Source of the DNA: Herbinix sp.
GTDB lineage: Bacteria; Bacillota; Clostridia; Lachnospirales; Lachnospiraceae
Length of the DNA: 64,000 bases
Assembly (NCBI GenBank): GCA_029238935.1
Contig: JAQZBN010000002.1
Location: forward strand, 101,475-165,474
Reading direction: 5' to 3'
The notes below the pieces were generated by a model. It did not search any database and was not told where the DNA came from. It saw only the letters and a program-made list of their open reading frames with translations. Positions 46,106 to 55,055 of the stretch are shown here, in pieces. Each line of letters starts with the position of its first letter. The first letter of the stretch is position 1. A program made the translations under genes and the position numbers.

Positions 46106-47495
46106 TTAGTGCCTCCTCCGGTTGAATTCCAAATTCTCTCAGCATACAAAGTGTACTCATTTTAAAAATAGTATCCTCTTTCATTGCATTACAATATGAT
46201 AACTTTTGAGATTTTTCCAACTTCCCATTCATGTCAGCAAAAGCAGCACACATTCCGCAATACAGTAAATTCCAACAGCTTAGACACTCATCCTTTGTAA
46301 GATTACCAATGTTAATCAGCTCACTCGCTTTATCAGTATCGATACCCGTATCTATATGCCCAATTTTCATTGCATCTGACGTTTCACTGACTCTTTCACA
46401 TGGATACATATCACCTTCGACATTAATAAACAACCTTCGAGCCCCGGGCACACATGGTCCGCCGTGATGCGCAACCTCTGGGAGTTCAGATCTTGTGCTT
46501 AATCTTTCATAAAATGTTTTATATTGTGAAATTTCATTGCTAAATAATGGTGAAATTAAGCTATTATCTATTTCTCCTATCAGATTCAGGAGCACCTTCA
46601 TGAATTCGTAACGATATGTAATATAGTAGTAGTCATTATATACAATTGGAGTCGTAGAACCTAAATTACTGACTGTGTTTTTTCGTATAATTCTATCCTC
46701 AAGCACAGTTTCAGCCTTAAAAAAGTCCTTGACACACTTTAAATCACTTGTTGGACTTATCACTGTATTAAAAGTAACCTTTTTATAGAATTCTGGATGA
46801 TTTTCTTTTATGTTTTGAAGATTCTTAAATATAAGCTGAAAGGACCCTCTGCCATCGGCAAATTTTCTCTGTTTGTCGTGAATGTCCTGCGGGCCGTCCA
46901 GACTTATATTTACATTAAAGTCAATACTCTCAAAATAATTGACGATATCTTCCGTCAACAATGTCCCGTTGGTTGTCGTCGTATACATTATCTCTTTTTC
47001 AGGATAATTTGCATTAATATATTCAATGCACTTTTTGATTAATTCAATCTGTAATAAAGGCTCACCACCGTAAAAAGCGATACTGATCATGTCTGTATTG
47101 GCCGAATGCTTCATCCCGTAATCAATACACTTCTTTGCTGTTTCGAAATCCATTGTTTTATTGTTATGTACTCTTTGCTCGTAATTACCTGAATATGCAC
47201 AATAGCCACATCTCAGATTGCAGTTTTGTGTCACCTGCAATGTAATCTGCTGTATATTAGAATCAAGATGATATTTTAAATATTTCAAATCCGGATGTTC
47301 AATTTTTTCTAACCGCCCTTCTTTACAGAACCCTTTTTCTTGTAAATCTTTGATTATTGCATCACGTATATGTATGTCCTTACCATTGATACCATCATAT
47401 TCATACTTCGATATTCTCAGTAAAGAATTCATATTACGGTCATATAAATAAAAACCTTTTGGAGTAGTAAATGTAACAAAAACAATTTTTCCCAT
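46074..47495 (-). CDS. ccpM: Cys-rich peptide radical SAM maturase, CcpM-like
   Basis: Protein of 473 residues. An N-terminal region (about 1-75, FTTPKGFYLYDRNMNSLLRI) could bind the leader. The radical SAM core has the 4Fe-4S motif CNLRCGYC (QVTQNCNLRCGYCAYSGNYE) and IAFYGGEPLLQIELI. The C-terminal SPASM region with auxiliary-cluster cysteines includes GDMYPCERVSE, DECLSCWNLLYCGMC and KLSYCNAMKED. SPASM enzymes install thioether or other crosslinks in peptides; the seven alternating cysteines of the precursors are the obvious substrate. First intact gene after the promoter at 47812-47840. Confidence 0.9.
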   Translation of the reverse strand: MGKIVFVTFTTPKGFYLYDRNMNSLLRISKYEYDGINGKDIHIRDAIIKDLQEKGFCKEGRLEKIEHPDLKYLKYHLDSNIQQITLQVTQNCNLRCGYCAYSGNYEQRVHNNKTMDFETAKKCIDYGMKHSANTDMISIAFYGGEPLLQIELIKKCIEYINANYPEKEIMYTTTTNGTLLTEDIVNYFESIDFNVNISLDGPQDIHDKQRKFADGRGSFQLIFKNLQNIKENHPEFYKKVTFNTVISPTSDLKCVKDFFKAETVLEDRIIRKNTVSNLGSTTPIVYNDYYYITYRYEFMKVLLNLIGEIDNSLISPLFSNEISQYKTFYERLSTRSELPEVAHHGGPCVPGARRLFINVEGDMYPCERVSETSDAMKIGHIDTGIDTDKASELINIGNLTKDECLSCWNLLYCGMCAAFADMNGKLEKSQKLSYCNAMKEDTIFKMSTLCMLREFGIQPEEALNDEKVSSISV

Positions 47496-47540
47496 TAATA
47501 CACCTGCCTCTAAATCATATTTTTCATTTATAAATGGTAG

Positions 47541-47690
47541 TTATTCAGTAAAGATATCCCCTCCGATTAAAAGGCTTACTATCCGGATTCCCGTTTCATT
47601 CTTCCTATCTCCACCATCCATCATTTTGCCGTTCTTCATGTAAACAACCTTGTCCAAATCCCTAAGAGATGCAATCAACATAAATGCCTG
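47541..47690 (-). pseudogene. Remnant of an ABC exporter ATPase C-terminus
   Basis: In one minus-strand frame the DNA reads QAFMLIASLRDLDKVVYMKN followed by GKMMDGG and ends at TAA (47541). This looks like the end of an ABC exporter ATPase, which typically reads IAHRLSTLRDADKIIVL-D-G-K-I-V-E-x-G, with the H-loop HRL lost. A stop codon lies just before it at 47691-47693, and no Walker motifs occur upstream, so only the last ~45 codons survive. It sits between the cluster promoter and the maturase gene. The match is by eye over ~25 residues. Confidence 0.5.
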
Positions 47691-47811
47691 TTAGTCATCA
47701 AACTGAACATACTTCTATATTCTTCGATATCAATATACTTTTATCAACACCGTCAGAAGTCAAATCCGCTTGTCTTTGTTAAATTTAGACTAAATTTACA
47801 CCATTTAATAT

Positions 47812-47840
47812 ATTTTACAATATTAGCACATTATTGTCAA
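47812..47840 (-). promoter_or_regulatory. Sigma-A promoter of the peptide cluster
   Basis: On the minus strand TTGACA (47835-47840), a 17-bp spacer and TAAAAT (47812-47817), 11 of 12 to consensus. It points to the exporter remnant and the maturase operon (first ATG 47495), giving a ~310-nt untranslated leader. Confidence 0.78.
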
Positions 47841-48049
47841 ATATTACTAATTATCTATATAAAATCTTTGATGATATGTAATTATTCCATAAGTAAACGG
47901 TAAGTCATCACTATATTACTATGGAGGTCCTTTCTCATTATGGTATCTACTGTAGGAGGGCTGTATCCTGTTTATCACTTATAAATAGTCTAGCTGTTTC
48001 CCTCATTCTATCGAAGACTTGGTATAAACATCCTACAAGTGTATAAAAA

Positions 48050-48078
48050 TACGGAGAAGGATATCTTCCTTCTCCGTA
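48050..48078 (-). terminator. Intrinsic terminator of glmS
   Basis: Perfect 12-bp stem TACGGAGAAGGA/TCCTTCTCCGTA, 5-nt loop, followed on the minus strand by TTTTTATAC. It lies about 55 bp past the glmS stop codon. Confidence 0.92.
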
Positions 48079-48132
48079 AATGTAACTAATCTATTAAGTT
48101 ATGACGAAACGTTACGCTCTTCCATATAGATC

Positions 48133-49959
48133 TTATTCCACCGTCACCGACTTTGCAAGATTTCTCGGTTTATCCACATCCAAACCCTTACCGATCGATA
48201 CATAATAAGCCAACAGCTGTAACGGTATGATTGCGAGCGAGGTAGTAAAATACATAGCAATGTTCGGAATTGATACGGTAAAGTCAGCTAAGTCTTTTAA
48301 CTTATCATTTCCTTCCTTGGTTATGGCACAGATATAGGCACCTCTTGATTTCACCTCTACAATATTACTTACAATCTTTTCATAAAGTTCTTGCTGAGTA
48401 GCCATACCAATAACTAAAATATCCTTTTCAATCAAGGAAATTGTCCCATGCTTTAATTCTCCTGCTGCATATGCCTCAGAATGGATATACGAAACTTCTT
48501 TTAACTTTAAAGAACCTTCTAGGGATGTACCATAATCCAGACCTCTTCCGATAAAAAATACATCTTTACTGGATTCGTATTTTGTTGCAAACCACTGGAT
48601 TTTCTCTTTATCGTCAAGCATGCTCTGTATTTTGCTTGGTAGCGTTCTTAAGTCCCTGATTAATTCCTTATATTCTTCTTGTGCAATTGCTTGACGTATG
48701 TAAGCAAAATGTAAACTAATTAAGTAGAATGCCGCTAATTGAGCACTATAACCTTTGGTTGTCGCTACCGATATCTCCGGACCAGCCCATGTATACATGA
48801 CACTATCAGCTTCTCGTGCAATGGTACTTCCCACTACATTAACGATTCCCAGTACTTTTGCTCCTTTTTCTCTTGCTTCCTTCATAGCAGCGATAGAATC
48901 TGCGGTTTCTCCGGATTGACTCACGACGATTGCCAAGGAATTCTTTTCGATAATAGGATCACGATAACGAAATTCGGAGGCTACATCTACTTCCACCGGA
49001 ATCCGGGTCATCTTTTCTAAGACATACCTGGCGGACATCCCCACATGATAGGCAGATCCACAACCAATGATGTAAATTCTGCTGATCGCTTTTATTTCCT
49101 CTTCCGATAATCCTAATTCCTTTAGTATAATTTGATCCTCTTTGATTCGAGGGGAAATGGTATCTTCGATTGCTTTCGGCTGTTCATATATTTCTTTCAG
49201 CATAAAATGCTCAAAACCATTTTTTTCTGCCGCTTGTTCATCCCAAGTAATTGTGGTGAGTTCTTTTTGCACCGGTTCCAAATCTATATTAAAGAACTGT
49301 ACTTCCTCTTTTGTGATATGAGCTATTTCCATATCATCGATATAGTACACCTGCTTCGTATACTTTAAGATGGCTGGAACATCGGATGCTACAAAGTGAC
49401 CATCCTTGGCATATCCGATAATCATGGGACTGTTTTTCTTAACAACAAAGATTTGTCCCGGATGCTTTTCAAAAAGTATCTCCAGGGCAAAGGAACCTTT
49501 CAAACGAACCATCACCTTAGCAATTGTCTCTAAGGGATTTCCATCGTAATAATAGTCCAGAAGATGAGGAACCACTTCGGTATCGGTTTCAGACTCAAAG
49601 AAATATCCCTTACTCATTAATTTTTCACGTAAGGCTTGATAATTTTCAATGATACCATTATGAACGACAACGATACTCTTATCTTGATTATAATGAGGAT
49701 GTGCATTCACTTCTGATGGTTCACCATGGGTGGCCCAACGGGTATGCCCAATACCGCAAAAACCTTCCAGGGAACTTCCTTGATTGGTCATCTCTTCAAG
49801 AACCTGCAACCTTCCCTTTGCTTTAACTACTTCTATTTTGTTCTCGTGTTCGATTGCAATTCCGGCAGAATCATAACCTCGATATTCCAGTTTCGATAGT
49901 CCCTGCAATAGAATCGGCGCTGCCTGCATCGTACCAATATACCCAATAATTCCACACAT
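48133..49959 (-). CDS. glmS: Glutamine--fructose-6-phosphate aminotransferase
   Basis: Protein of 608 residues, normal for the family. The N-terminal nucleophile is Cys2 (MCGIIGYIG), with glutaminase motifs GIGHTRWATHGEPSEVNAHP and VVHNGIIENY. The C-terminal half has two SIS domains (SGGS-type loop VVSQSGETADSIAAMKEAR) and ends DKPRNLAKSVTVE, the standard isomerase tail. It makes glucosamine-6-phosphate for cell-wall synthesis. AAGGAG precedes the ATG. I looked for the glmS ribozyme upstream and did not find it. Monocistronic. Confidence 0.97.
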   Translation of the reverse strand: MCGIIGYIGTMQAAPILLQGLSKLEYRGYDSAGIAIEHENKIEVVKAKGRLQVLEEMTNQGSSLEGFCGIGHTRWATHGEPSEVNAHPHYNQDKSIVVVHNGIIENYQALREKLMSKGYFFESETDTEVVPHLLDYYYDGNPLETIAKVMVRLKGSFALEILFEKHPGQIFVVKKNSPMIIGYAKDGHFVASDVPAILKYTKQVYYIDDMEIAHITKEEVQFFNIDLEPVQKELTTITWDEQAAEKNGFEHFMLKEIYEQPKAIEDTISPRIKEDQIILKELGLSEEEIKAISRIYIIGCGSAYHVGMSARYVLEKMTRIPVEVDVASEFRYRDPIIEKNSLAIVVSQSGETADSIAAMKEAREKGAKVLGIVNVVGSTIAREADSVMYTWAGPEISVATTKGYSAQLAAFYLISLHFAYIRQAIAQEEYKELIRDLRTLPSKIQSMLDDKEKIQWFATKYESSKDVFFIGRGLDYGTSLEGSLKLKEVSYIHSEAYAAGELKHGTISLIEKDILVIGMATQQELYEKIVSNIVEVKSRGAYICAITKEGNDKLKDLADFTVSIPNIAMYFTTSLAIIPLQLLAYYVSIGKGLDVDKPRNLAKSVTVE

Positions 49960-50306
49960 AATTGACTCCTTATTCCCTAAAGATCCCTAATTACGAATAA
50001 TTCCTATTTCTAACGATTCTCTTTCCGGAAAATCCATAATATCTCAGCTATTACTTAGTTCTTTAAACTGAAATGTCAAATGTTACTATTATTTACGTTC
50101 GTATCACGAAGATAACACATTCCCCAATCATTACCTACGCTCTCAGTATTTATATTTATGATTATGTTTATGGATCACACACTTTGCAATTCTGATTTTT
50201 TGTATTTATTTTTCTTATCTTTTACTCGTCCTTATTTATAAATCTTTTGTATCCTTTTATCTTTCTATCATATTCCTATTTCCAGTTGCATTAACCATTC
50301 CAGTAA
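49960..50306. other. Intergenic region between ptsI and glmS
   Basis: 347 bp. It must hold the glmS promoter and the end of the PTS operon. I see no clear T-tailed hairpin after ptsI and no glmS ribozyme core. The DNA is strongly AT-rich. Confidence 0.45.
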
Positions 50307-51914
50307 TTATTCATGAAACGTCATATTCTGTATCTCATATTTCACTCTTGACGCACAGGACGCCGCAACGCTAAATTCATCTAAGCCCATTCTTAGAAGA
50401 AGCTCCACTGCTCGTTCGTCACTGGCCATCTCTCCGCACATACCAACCGGAATACCCTCTTTGTGGCCTGCTTCAATCACTTTTTTGATACTTGCCAGTA
50501 CTGCAGGATGAAAGGAATCATATCTTGCAGCAATTTTAGTATTGCCTCGGTCTACTGCAAGGATATACTGAGTTAAATCATTGGTTCCGATGCTAAAGAA
50601 ATCCGCCACTTTTGCAAAGTCCTCTGCTAATATGACCGAAGCCGGTGTCTCGATCATCATACCTACTGAGATCTCTTCATCAAAGGAAATTCCTTCGTTC
50701 GTTAATTCCTTCTTACATTCTTCCACCAGACGCTTTGCTTCGATCAGTTCTTCCATGGATATGATCATCGGAAGCATGATTCGAACATTGCCAGAAGCAC
50801 TTGCTCTTAAGATAGCTCGCAACTGTACTTTAAAGATATCAGGACGGTCTAAACAGATACGAATTGCTCTCCAACCTAGGAATGGATTTTCTTCCTGATC
50901 AAAACTAAAATAGGATAATTCCTTATCTCCGCCAATATCTAAGGTACGGATCGTGAGTTCTTCCGTACATAACTCTGCGGCTTCTTTATATACTTTAAGT
51001 TGCTCTTCCTCCGTCGGAAAATGACTATTTAGCATATACAGGAACTCGCTGCGGAATAATCCTACCCCTTTGAGACCTTTCGAAACAGCGTACTTCACTT
51101 CTTCGATACTACCCACATTCACACATACAGAAACTGTATGACCGTCTTTTGTAGAAGCAGGCTGAATTTGTGCTTCCTCATATCTTGATTTTATCCGCTC
51201 TTGTTCTAATTTTTTCTCTTTATATTCCAGTATCATTTCTTCACTTGGATTGAGGATGATCTCACCGGATTTCGCATCCATGATGAGATCATCACCCATT
51301 TTTACTTTATTCATAATCTCTGATACACCCACCAATGCCGGTAGACCAATGTTTTTTGCCATAATCGAAACATGACTGGTAATACCGCCATCGTGGGTGA
51401 TTATTCCAAGTACATAATCCAAATTTAACTTAGCCGTATCGGAAGGAGTTAAATCCTGTGCCACCACGATTACTTCCTCGTTAATACCATCAAAAGGATT
51501 GAATTTGATGTCTTTTAGCTGGCACATCAAACGATTTCTGACATCTTTAATGTCAGCAGCCCGTTCCCGCATATATTCGTCATCCATTGCATCGAAGAGA
51601 TCGATAAATTCCTGTGCACTTTCCCATAATGCGATTTGCACATTCTGGAGGTTTCCTTCGATTTTATCCTTCACCGCATCATACAGGGCCTGGTCGTTAA
51701 CCACTTCCAAATGTGCGGAAAAGATATCATTGTGTTTCGCTAATTCTTCTAATTCCACACTGGCATTTTTTACTGCTTTTTGAAACTTTTCTACTTCCAA
51801 AGCAGTGTTTTCTACTGTATATGTGTCACGTTCGAAGGACAATTTCGGAACAAGGAATGCTTTTCCGATTGCAATTCCTTCAGATACCGTTCGTGCTACA
51901 TAAATTTTATCCAT
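50307..51914 (-). CDS. ptsI: Phosphoenolpyruvate--protein phosphotransferase (enzyme I)
   Basis: Protein of 535 residues, slightly shorter than most (~570). The phosphorylated His lies in HDGGITSHVSIMAKNIGLPA. The PEP-binding barrel has FRSEFLYM, IRTLDIGGDKELSYF, MIETPASVILAED, FFSIGTNDLTQYILAVDRGN and VGMCGEMASDE. It takes phosphate from PEP and gives it to HPr. It is the last gene of the mannitol operon, 10 bp after the HPr gene. Its linkage to a sugar-specific operon rather than a separate ptsHI locus suggests it serves this system chiefly. Confidence 0.95.
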   Translation of the reverse strand: MDKIYVARTVSEGIAIGKAFLVPKLSFERDTYTVENTALEVEKFQKAVKNASVELEELAKHNDIFSAHLEVVNDQALYDAVKDKIEGNLQNVQIALWESAQEFIDLFDAMDDEYMRERAADIKDVRNRLMCQLKDIKFNPFDGINEEVIVVAQDLTPSDTAKLNLDYVLGIITHDGGITSHVSIMAKNIGLPALVGVSEIMNKVKMGDDLIMDAKSGEIILNPSEEMILEYKEKKLEQERIKSRYEEAQIQPASTKDGHTVSVCVNVGSIEEVKYAVSKGLKGVGLFRSEFLYMLNSHFPTEEEQLKVYKEAAELCTEELTIRTLDIGGDKELSYFSFDQEENPFLGWRAIRICLDRPDIFKVQLRAILRASASGNVRIMLPMIISMEELIEAKRLVEECKKELTNEGISFDEEISVGMMIETPASVILAEDFAKVADFFSIGTNDLTQYILAVDRGNTKIAARYDSFHPAVLASIKKVIEAGHKEGIPVGMCGEMASDERAVELLLRMGLDEFSVAASCASRVKYEIQNMTFHE

Positions 51915-51924
51915 AATTCACCTT

Positions 51925-52188
51925 CTATTCACCTAAACCACTATTGATGGCATCGATAATTTTCTTTAAATCCTCTTCTTCACCTTCCCCATCACACTGA
52001 ATGGTAACTTCAGTTCCTTGACGGATGGCTGCAGCCATAAGATTTAGAATACTTTTTATATTAATAATCTTGGTATCAATTAATAAGAGTGTATCTGACT
52101 TACAATCCTTTGCAACTTTCGCTAATTCTCCTGCCGGTCTTGCATGAATACCGGATTTATTTGTGATTGTTACTTTTTGACTTACCAT
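51925..52188 (-). CDS. ptsH: HPr family phosphocarrier protein
   Basis: Protein of 87 residues. The phosphorylated His15 lies in SGIHARPAGELAKVA. The regulatory serine region is INIKSILNLMAAA, keeping the serine that HPr kinase modifies in Firmicutes, although the flanking sequence is variant. It carries phosphate from enzyme I to the MtlF IIA protein. AAGGAGG precedes the ATG. It lies between the dehydrogenase and enzyme I genes. Because the tail GEGEEEDLKKIIDAINSGLGE differs from housekeeping HPr, it may be a dedicated paralogue. Confidence 0.92.
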   Translation of the reverse strand: MVSQKVTITNKSGIHARPAGELAKVAKDCKSDTLLLIDTKIINIKSILNLMAAAIRQGTEVTIQCDGEGEEEDLKKIIDAINSGLGE

Positions 52189-52206
52189 AACTTATACCTC
52201 CTTTTA

Positions 52207-53469
52207 CTAGGACACGTGAAAATGTTCAAATAAGATCTTCTCTGCTTCTGTGTTCCATAAGCCCTTATGCGCCTTGCAGCTGGCATCTAATTTTGCAAAT
52301 AACGGATCTGTTTCTCCTAACTTAGCAAAATCTTCAATCGCTGTCAGTGGCATGTCAAACTGTGTATAGGTTAATTTCTTCCCGCCCGGGATCTTTGGTA
52401 AATTGTTTGTAGTATCTGCTACACAATCCAGTCCTCCGACATGAGTTACCATAACCGCCGGATTGATGAGACCTTTCGCTGCCAGATCGATAGCTTCAAC
52501 CAAATCATCTGTATTTCCACCAGTGGTTCCCAAGACATGGGCACTGGTATAATGCACATTATATAGATTAATATTTGCAGAAAATTGATTATCGGAAGGT
52601 CCTGCAAAGAAATTCATACAACCATCAAAGGCAAGTAATTGATCTCCCATTTCAGCCACTTGCTTATTGGGAATATAAACAAATACGTCATCATAGCCAT
52701 GACCATCGGTTAAATTCATCAGATGTTCCACAGGATCTCCAACGTTTGCCGTATTTACATAGATGAGCTCTACTCCTGCTTCCTTTGCTTCTGCTTCGGA
52801 TATAACTTCTTTTGCTCTTGCTATTCTCTCATCACTGATATCGGTTACTACAATTCGTTTTGGCTTATTCTCAAAGCAAAGTCCATAACTCACTGCTCCA
52901 AGACCCATCGGTCCGCAACCACCAAGGATTATGATATTGCCATCTTTTTTCGTTCCCATGGCATGATCATAATTTACTTTATTGGTGTGATAATTGGCAT
53001 GATAGCCACCAATAATGCAGCTCATGGGTTCACCGAGGGAAGCTTCAAAGTAAGATTCTCCATTGTAGTTAAGAAGGCAGCCCAGTTCCATAACTTCCTG
53101 AGGGATAATGCAATAAGTACTTGCACCACCGCAGAATTCATAGGAATAACCGGGTGAGTCAAGCTTGCCTTTGTAGTTGAGTGCCGGTTGAAGTGCAAAT
53201 TTCTGTCCCGGTTTGAATTGGTCCTTCCATTTATCACCGACCTCTACGATATAACCGGAAAATTCATGTCCTACGATAATTGGATTTGTAGCGATATTTT
53301 TCGGTGCTCTCTTATGTTTGACACCTTGTTCTGATAATTTATACGTTGACATACAGATACTATCACTCATAACTTTAACTAGTATTTCATCCTCTTTTAT
53401 CTGTGGTAATTCAAATTCCTCACATCTTAAATCGAAAGCTCCGTACATTCTGACTGCTCTTGTTTTCAT
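52207..53469 (-). CDS. Zinc-binding polyol-phosphate dehydrogenase, SorE-like
   Basis: Protein of 420 residues of the medium-chain dehydrogenase family. The N-terminal GroES-like zinc domain has SDSICMSTYKLSEQG (Cys ligand) and IIVGHEFSGYIVEVG (His-Glu). The Rossmann fold shows IIILGGCGPMGLGAVSYGL and IVVTDISDERIARAKEV. The length and the FFAGPSDNQFSANINLYN region recall L-sorbose-1-phosphate reductase (SorE), which acts on C2 of a ketose 1-phosphate. In this operon it replaces classical MtlD. I infer that it oxidises mannitol-1-phosphate, giving fructose-1-phosphate for the kinase encoded just upstream. Confidence 0.85.
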   Translation of the reverse strand: MKTRAVRMYGAFDLRCEEFELPQIKEDEILVKVMSDSICMSTYKLSEQGVKHKRAPKNIATNPIIVGHEFSGYIVEVGDKWKDQFKPGQKFALQPALNYKGKLDSPGYSYEFCGGASTYCIIPQEVMELGCLLNYNGESYFEASLGEPMSCIIGGYHANYHTNKVNYDHAMGTKKDGNIIILGGCGPMGLGAVSYGLCFENKPKRIVVTDISDERIARAKEVISEAEAKEAGVELIYVNTANVGDPVEHLMNLTDGHGYDDVFVYIPNKQVAEMGDQLLAFDGCMNFFAGPSDNQFSANINLYNVHYTSAHVLGTTGGNTDDLVEAIDLAAKGLINPAVMVTHVGGLDCVADTTNNLPKIPGGKKLTYTQFDMPLTAIEDFAKLGETDPLFAKLDASCKAHKGLWNTEAEKILFEHFHVS

Positions 53470-53494
53470 ATTTATTCTCCTTCTTTCCTTTGTC

Positions 53495-54424
53495 CTATAA
53501 CCGAATTAGTGTTACCTGCTTCTTTAATGTATCTACCAAATCCTTTGTTGGTGGCTTTGTGCCTATGGTAGTAACCGCTCCTGCCGAGGTAGCTACGCCC
53601 AGTTGAATACATTCTTCCATAGGAAGTTTCTGATCAATTCCATAGCATAATGCAGCAACCATTGCATCTCCTGCTCCTACGGTAGAATGCGCTTCCACCT
53701 TTAATCCTGGAGCTTTGATTGCAGCTTCCGGTAATACAAATAATGCTCCTTCGCTTCCGAGAGAAATAGCTACTGTTCCAATTCCTTTTTCCTGCAATTT
53801 TCTTCCCATTACAATAAGATCTTCATCGGTAGCAGTTCCATCAAAGGAAAAATATTGTTCTAACTCAAACCGATTCGGCTTAATATAATCCGGTTTCGCT
53901 TCCAGTGCATTTTTAAACAATTCTCCGTCTGCATCTAAGAAAACCTTGGCACCTTTTGCTTTTACTATCTCTATAATAGTACGATATATTCCTTTATCCA
54001 CCCCTGCCGGAATACTTCCAGCCAGAACAAATAACGTATCCACACTTGCTAAATTCTCTAATTTATTTAATAACTGATCAATTTCCTGTGGCAAAATAGA
54101 AGGACCCGGTTCATTAAACTCCGTGACTTTTCCCCCCGCATCTACCACTTTCATATTAGTTCTGGTTTCCCCTAAGGCAGGGACAAAGTCAGTTTCTATT
54201 TCTAATTTACTTAATACCTGTTTAATGATGGTTCCTCCGTTACCACCTAAAAAACCTGTGGCAATGGTCTTTCCCCCTAAGTTCTGAATGGTTTTTGATA
54301 CATTAATTCCTTTTCCGCCGGCATCGGATACCGCTGTTTTGATACGATTGAGTCCTCCGTATAAAAACTCACCAATATCCACTGTCTTATCGATTGCCGG
54401 GTTCATCGTTACTGTGATAATCAT
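53495..54424 (-). CDS. fruK: PfkB-family kinase, 1-phosphofructokinase type
   Basis: Protein of 309 residues. It begins MIITVTMNPAIDKTVDIGEF and has AGGKGINVSKTIQNLGG, GSIPAGVDKGIY, KPNRFELEQYF and the ATP/anion-hole motif HSTVGAGDAMVAALCYG with the catalytic Asp. This is the FruK/LacC branch, which phosphorylates fructose-1-P or tagatose-6-P to the bisphosphate. It is the second gene of the mtlF operon, 4 bp after mtlF. The classical mannitol route needs no such kinase, which is the main hint that the pathway runs through fructose-1-phosphate. Confidence 0.9.
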   Translation of the reverse strand: MIITVTMNPAIDKTVDIGEFLYGGLNRIKTAVSDAGGKGINVSKTIQNLGGKTIATGFLGGNGGTIIKQVLSKLEIETDFVPALGETRTNMKVVDAGGKVTEFNEPGPSILPQEIDQLLNKLENLASVDTLFVLAGSIPAGVDKGIYRTIIEIVKAKGAKVFLDADGELFKNALEAKPDYIKPNRFELEQYFSFDGTATDEDLIVMGRKLQEKGIGTVAISLGSEGALFVLPEAAIKAPGLKVEAHSTVGAGDAMVAALCYGIDQKLPMEECIQLGVATSAGAVTTIGTKPPTKDLVDTLKKQVTLIRL

Positions 54425-54428
54425 GGTA

Positions 54429-54887
54429 TCATTCCCCTTCCGTTAAGAAATCATATACTTCATCGACACTCATGGAAAGAAGTGCTTCCACGGATTTCTC
54501 CTCCGATAATTTTGTTGCGATATTACCTAAGATGGTTAAATGCTCATCGCCTTTACCGGCGATTCCAATGACAACCTTCGCTTTTTCACCATCCCAGTCT
54601 GTTCCTTTCGGAAAAATCATCACTGCAATACCGGAAGAAAGAATTCCTTCCTTTGCACTTTCTACTCCATGGGGCAATGCAATTCCATTTCCCATGTAAG
54701 TTGCAAAGGTATTTTCTCTTTCAAACATTGCATCTATATAACTTGGAATAACATAACCGCTCTCTACTAGCATGGTTCCAACTTTTTTAATCACTTGCTC
54801 TTTCTCTGTTTCTACACAATTTACGATTATATTTTTTTTCTGTAGTAATTGTAATGTTTCATTCTGTTCGCTTTTTTTGAATATCAT
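54429..54887 (-). CDS. mtlF: PTS mannitol-specific IIA component
   Basis: About 152 residues; the ATG at 54887 is 7 bases from GAGG, and another ATG two codons upstream is too close to it. The fold is PTS_EIIA_2 with the phosphorylated His in GNGIALPHGVESAKEGI and FERENTFATYMGNG before it. It takes phosphate from HPr and passes it to the IIB domain of MtlA. The promoter and dyad at 54937-55007 lie directly upstream. Confidence 0.92.
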   Translation of the reverse strand: MIFKKSEQNETLQLLQKKNIIVNCVETEKEQVIKKVGTMLVESGYVIPSYIDAMFERENTFATYMGNGIALPHGVESAKEGILSSGIAVMIFPKGTDWDGEKAKVVIGIAGKGDEHLTILGNIATKLSEEKSVEALLSMSVDEVYDFLTEGE

Positions 54888-54936
54888 TTTCATTCCTCTA
54901 TTTCTTCAAATAATATTTACTAGCTTCTATGTTATC

Positions 54937-55007
54937 ATTATAAGGCTTTATCCTATAAAGTTTCAATTCAAACAAAAGGTTCTTTGGCATCATTCAATAG
55001 CGCCAAA
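54937..55007 (-). promoter_or_regulatory. mtlF promoter with MtlR-type operator
   Basis: On the minus strand TTGAAA (54961-54966), an 18-bp spacer and TATAAT (54937-54942). Sixteen bases upstream lies a 25-bp dyad, TTTGGCGC..ATGCCAAA (54983-55007). The mtlA promoter has the same elements at identical spacing, including a shared TTTTGTTT-AATTGAA stretch. This is the expected architecture for activation by MtlR. Confidence 0.82.
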
Positions 55008-55016
55008 TATAGAAAA

Positions 55017-55048
55017 CCCCTTTTCATATGATCCCATATAAAAAGGGG
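55017..55048 (-). terminator. Terminator between mtlR and mtlF
   Basis: Stem CCCCTTTTTATATG with partner CATATGAAAAGGGG, 4-nt loop, followed on the minus strand by TTTTC. It is 8 bp past the mtlR stop codon and ends the mtlA-mtlR transcript just before the second MtlR box. Confidence 0.82.
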
Positions 55049-55055
55049 ATATTCC

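Noticed and set aside
47935..47985. 13-codon frame after GGAGG upstream of the glmS terminator region
   Set aside because: The spacing to the ATG (12 bases) is too long, and there is no partner gene or informative composition.
49960..50306. glmS ribozyme/riboswitch upstream of glmS
   Set aside because: I searched the minus strand for the conserved core and found neither it nor the expected paired elements. Only AT-rich DNA is present.
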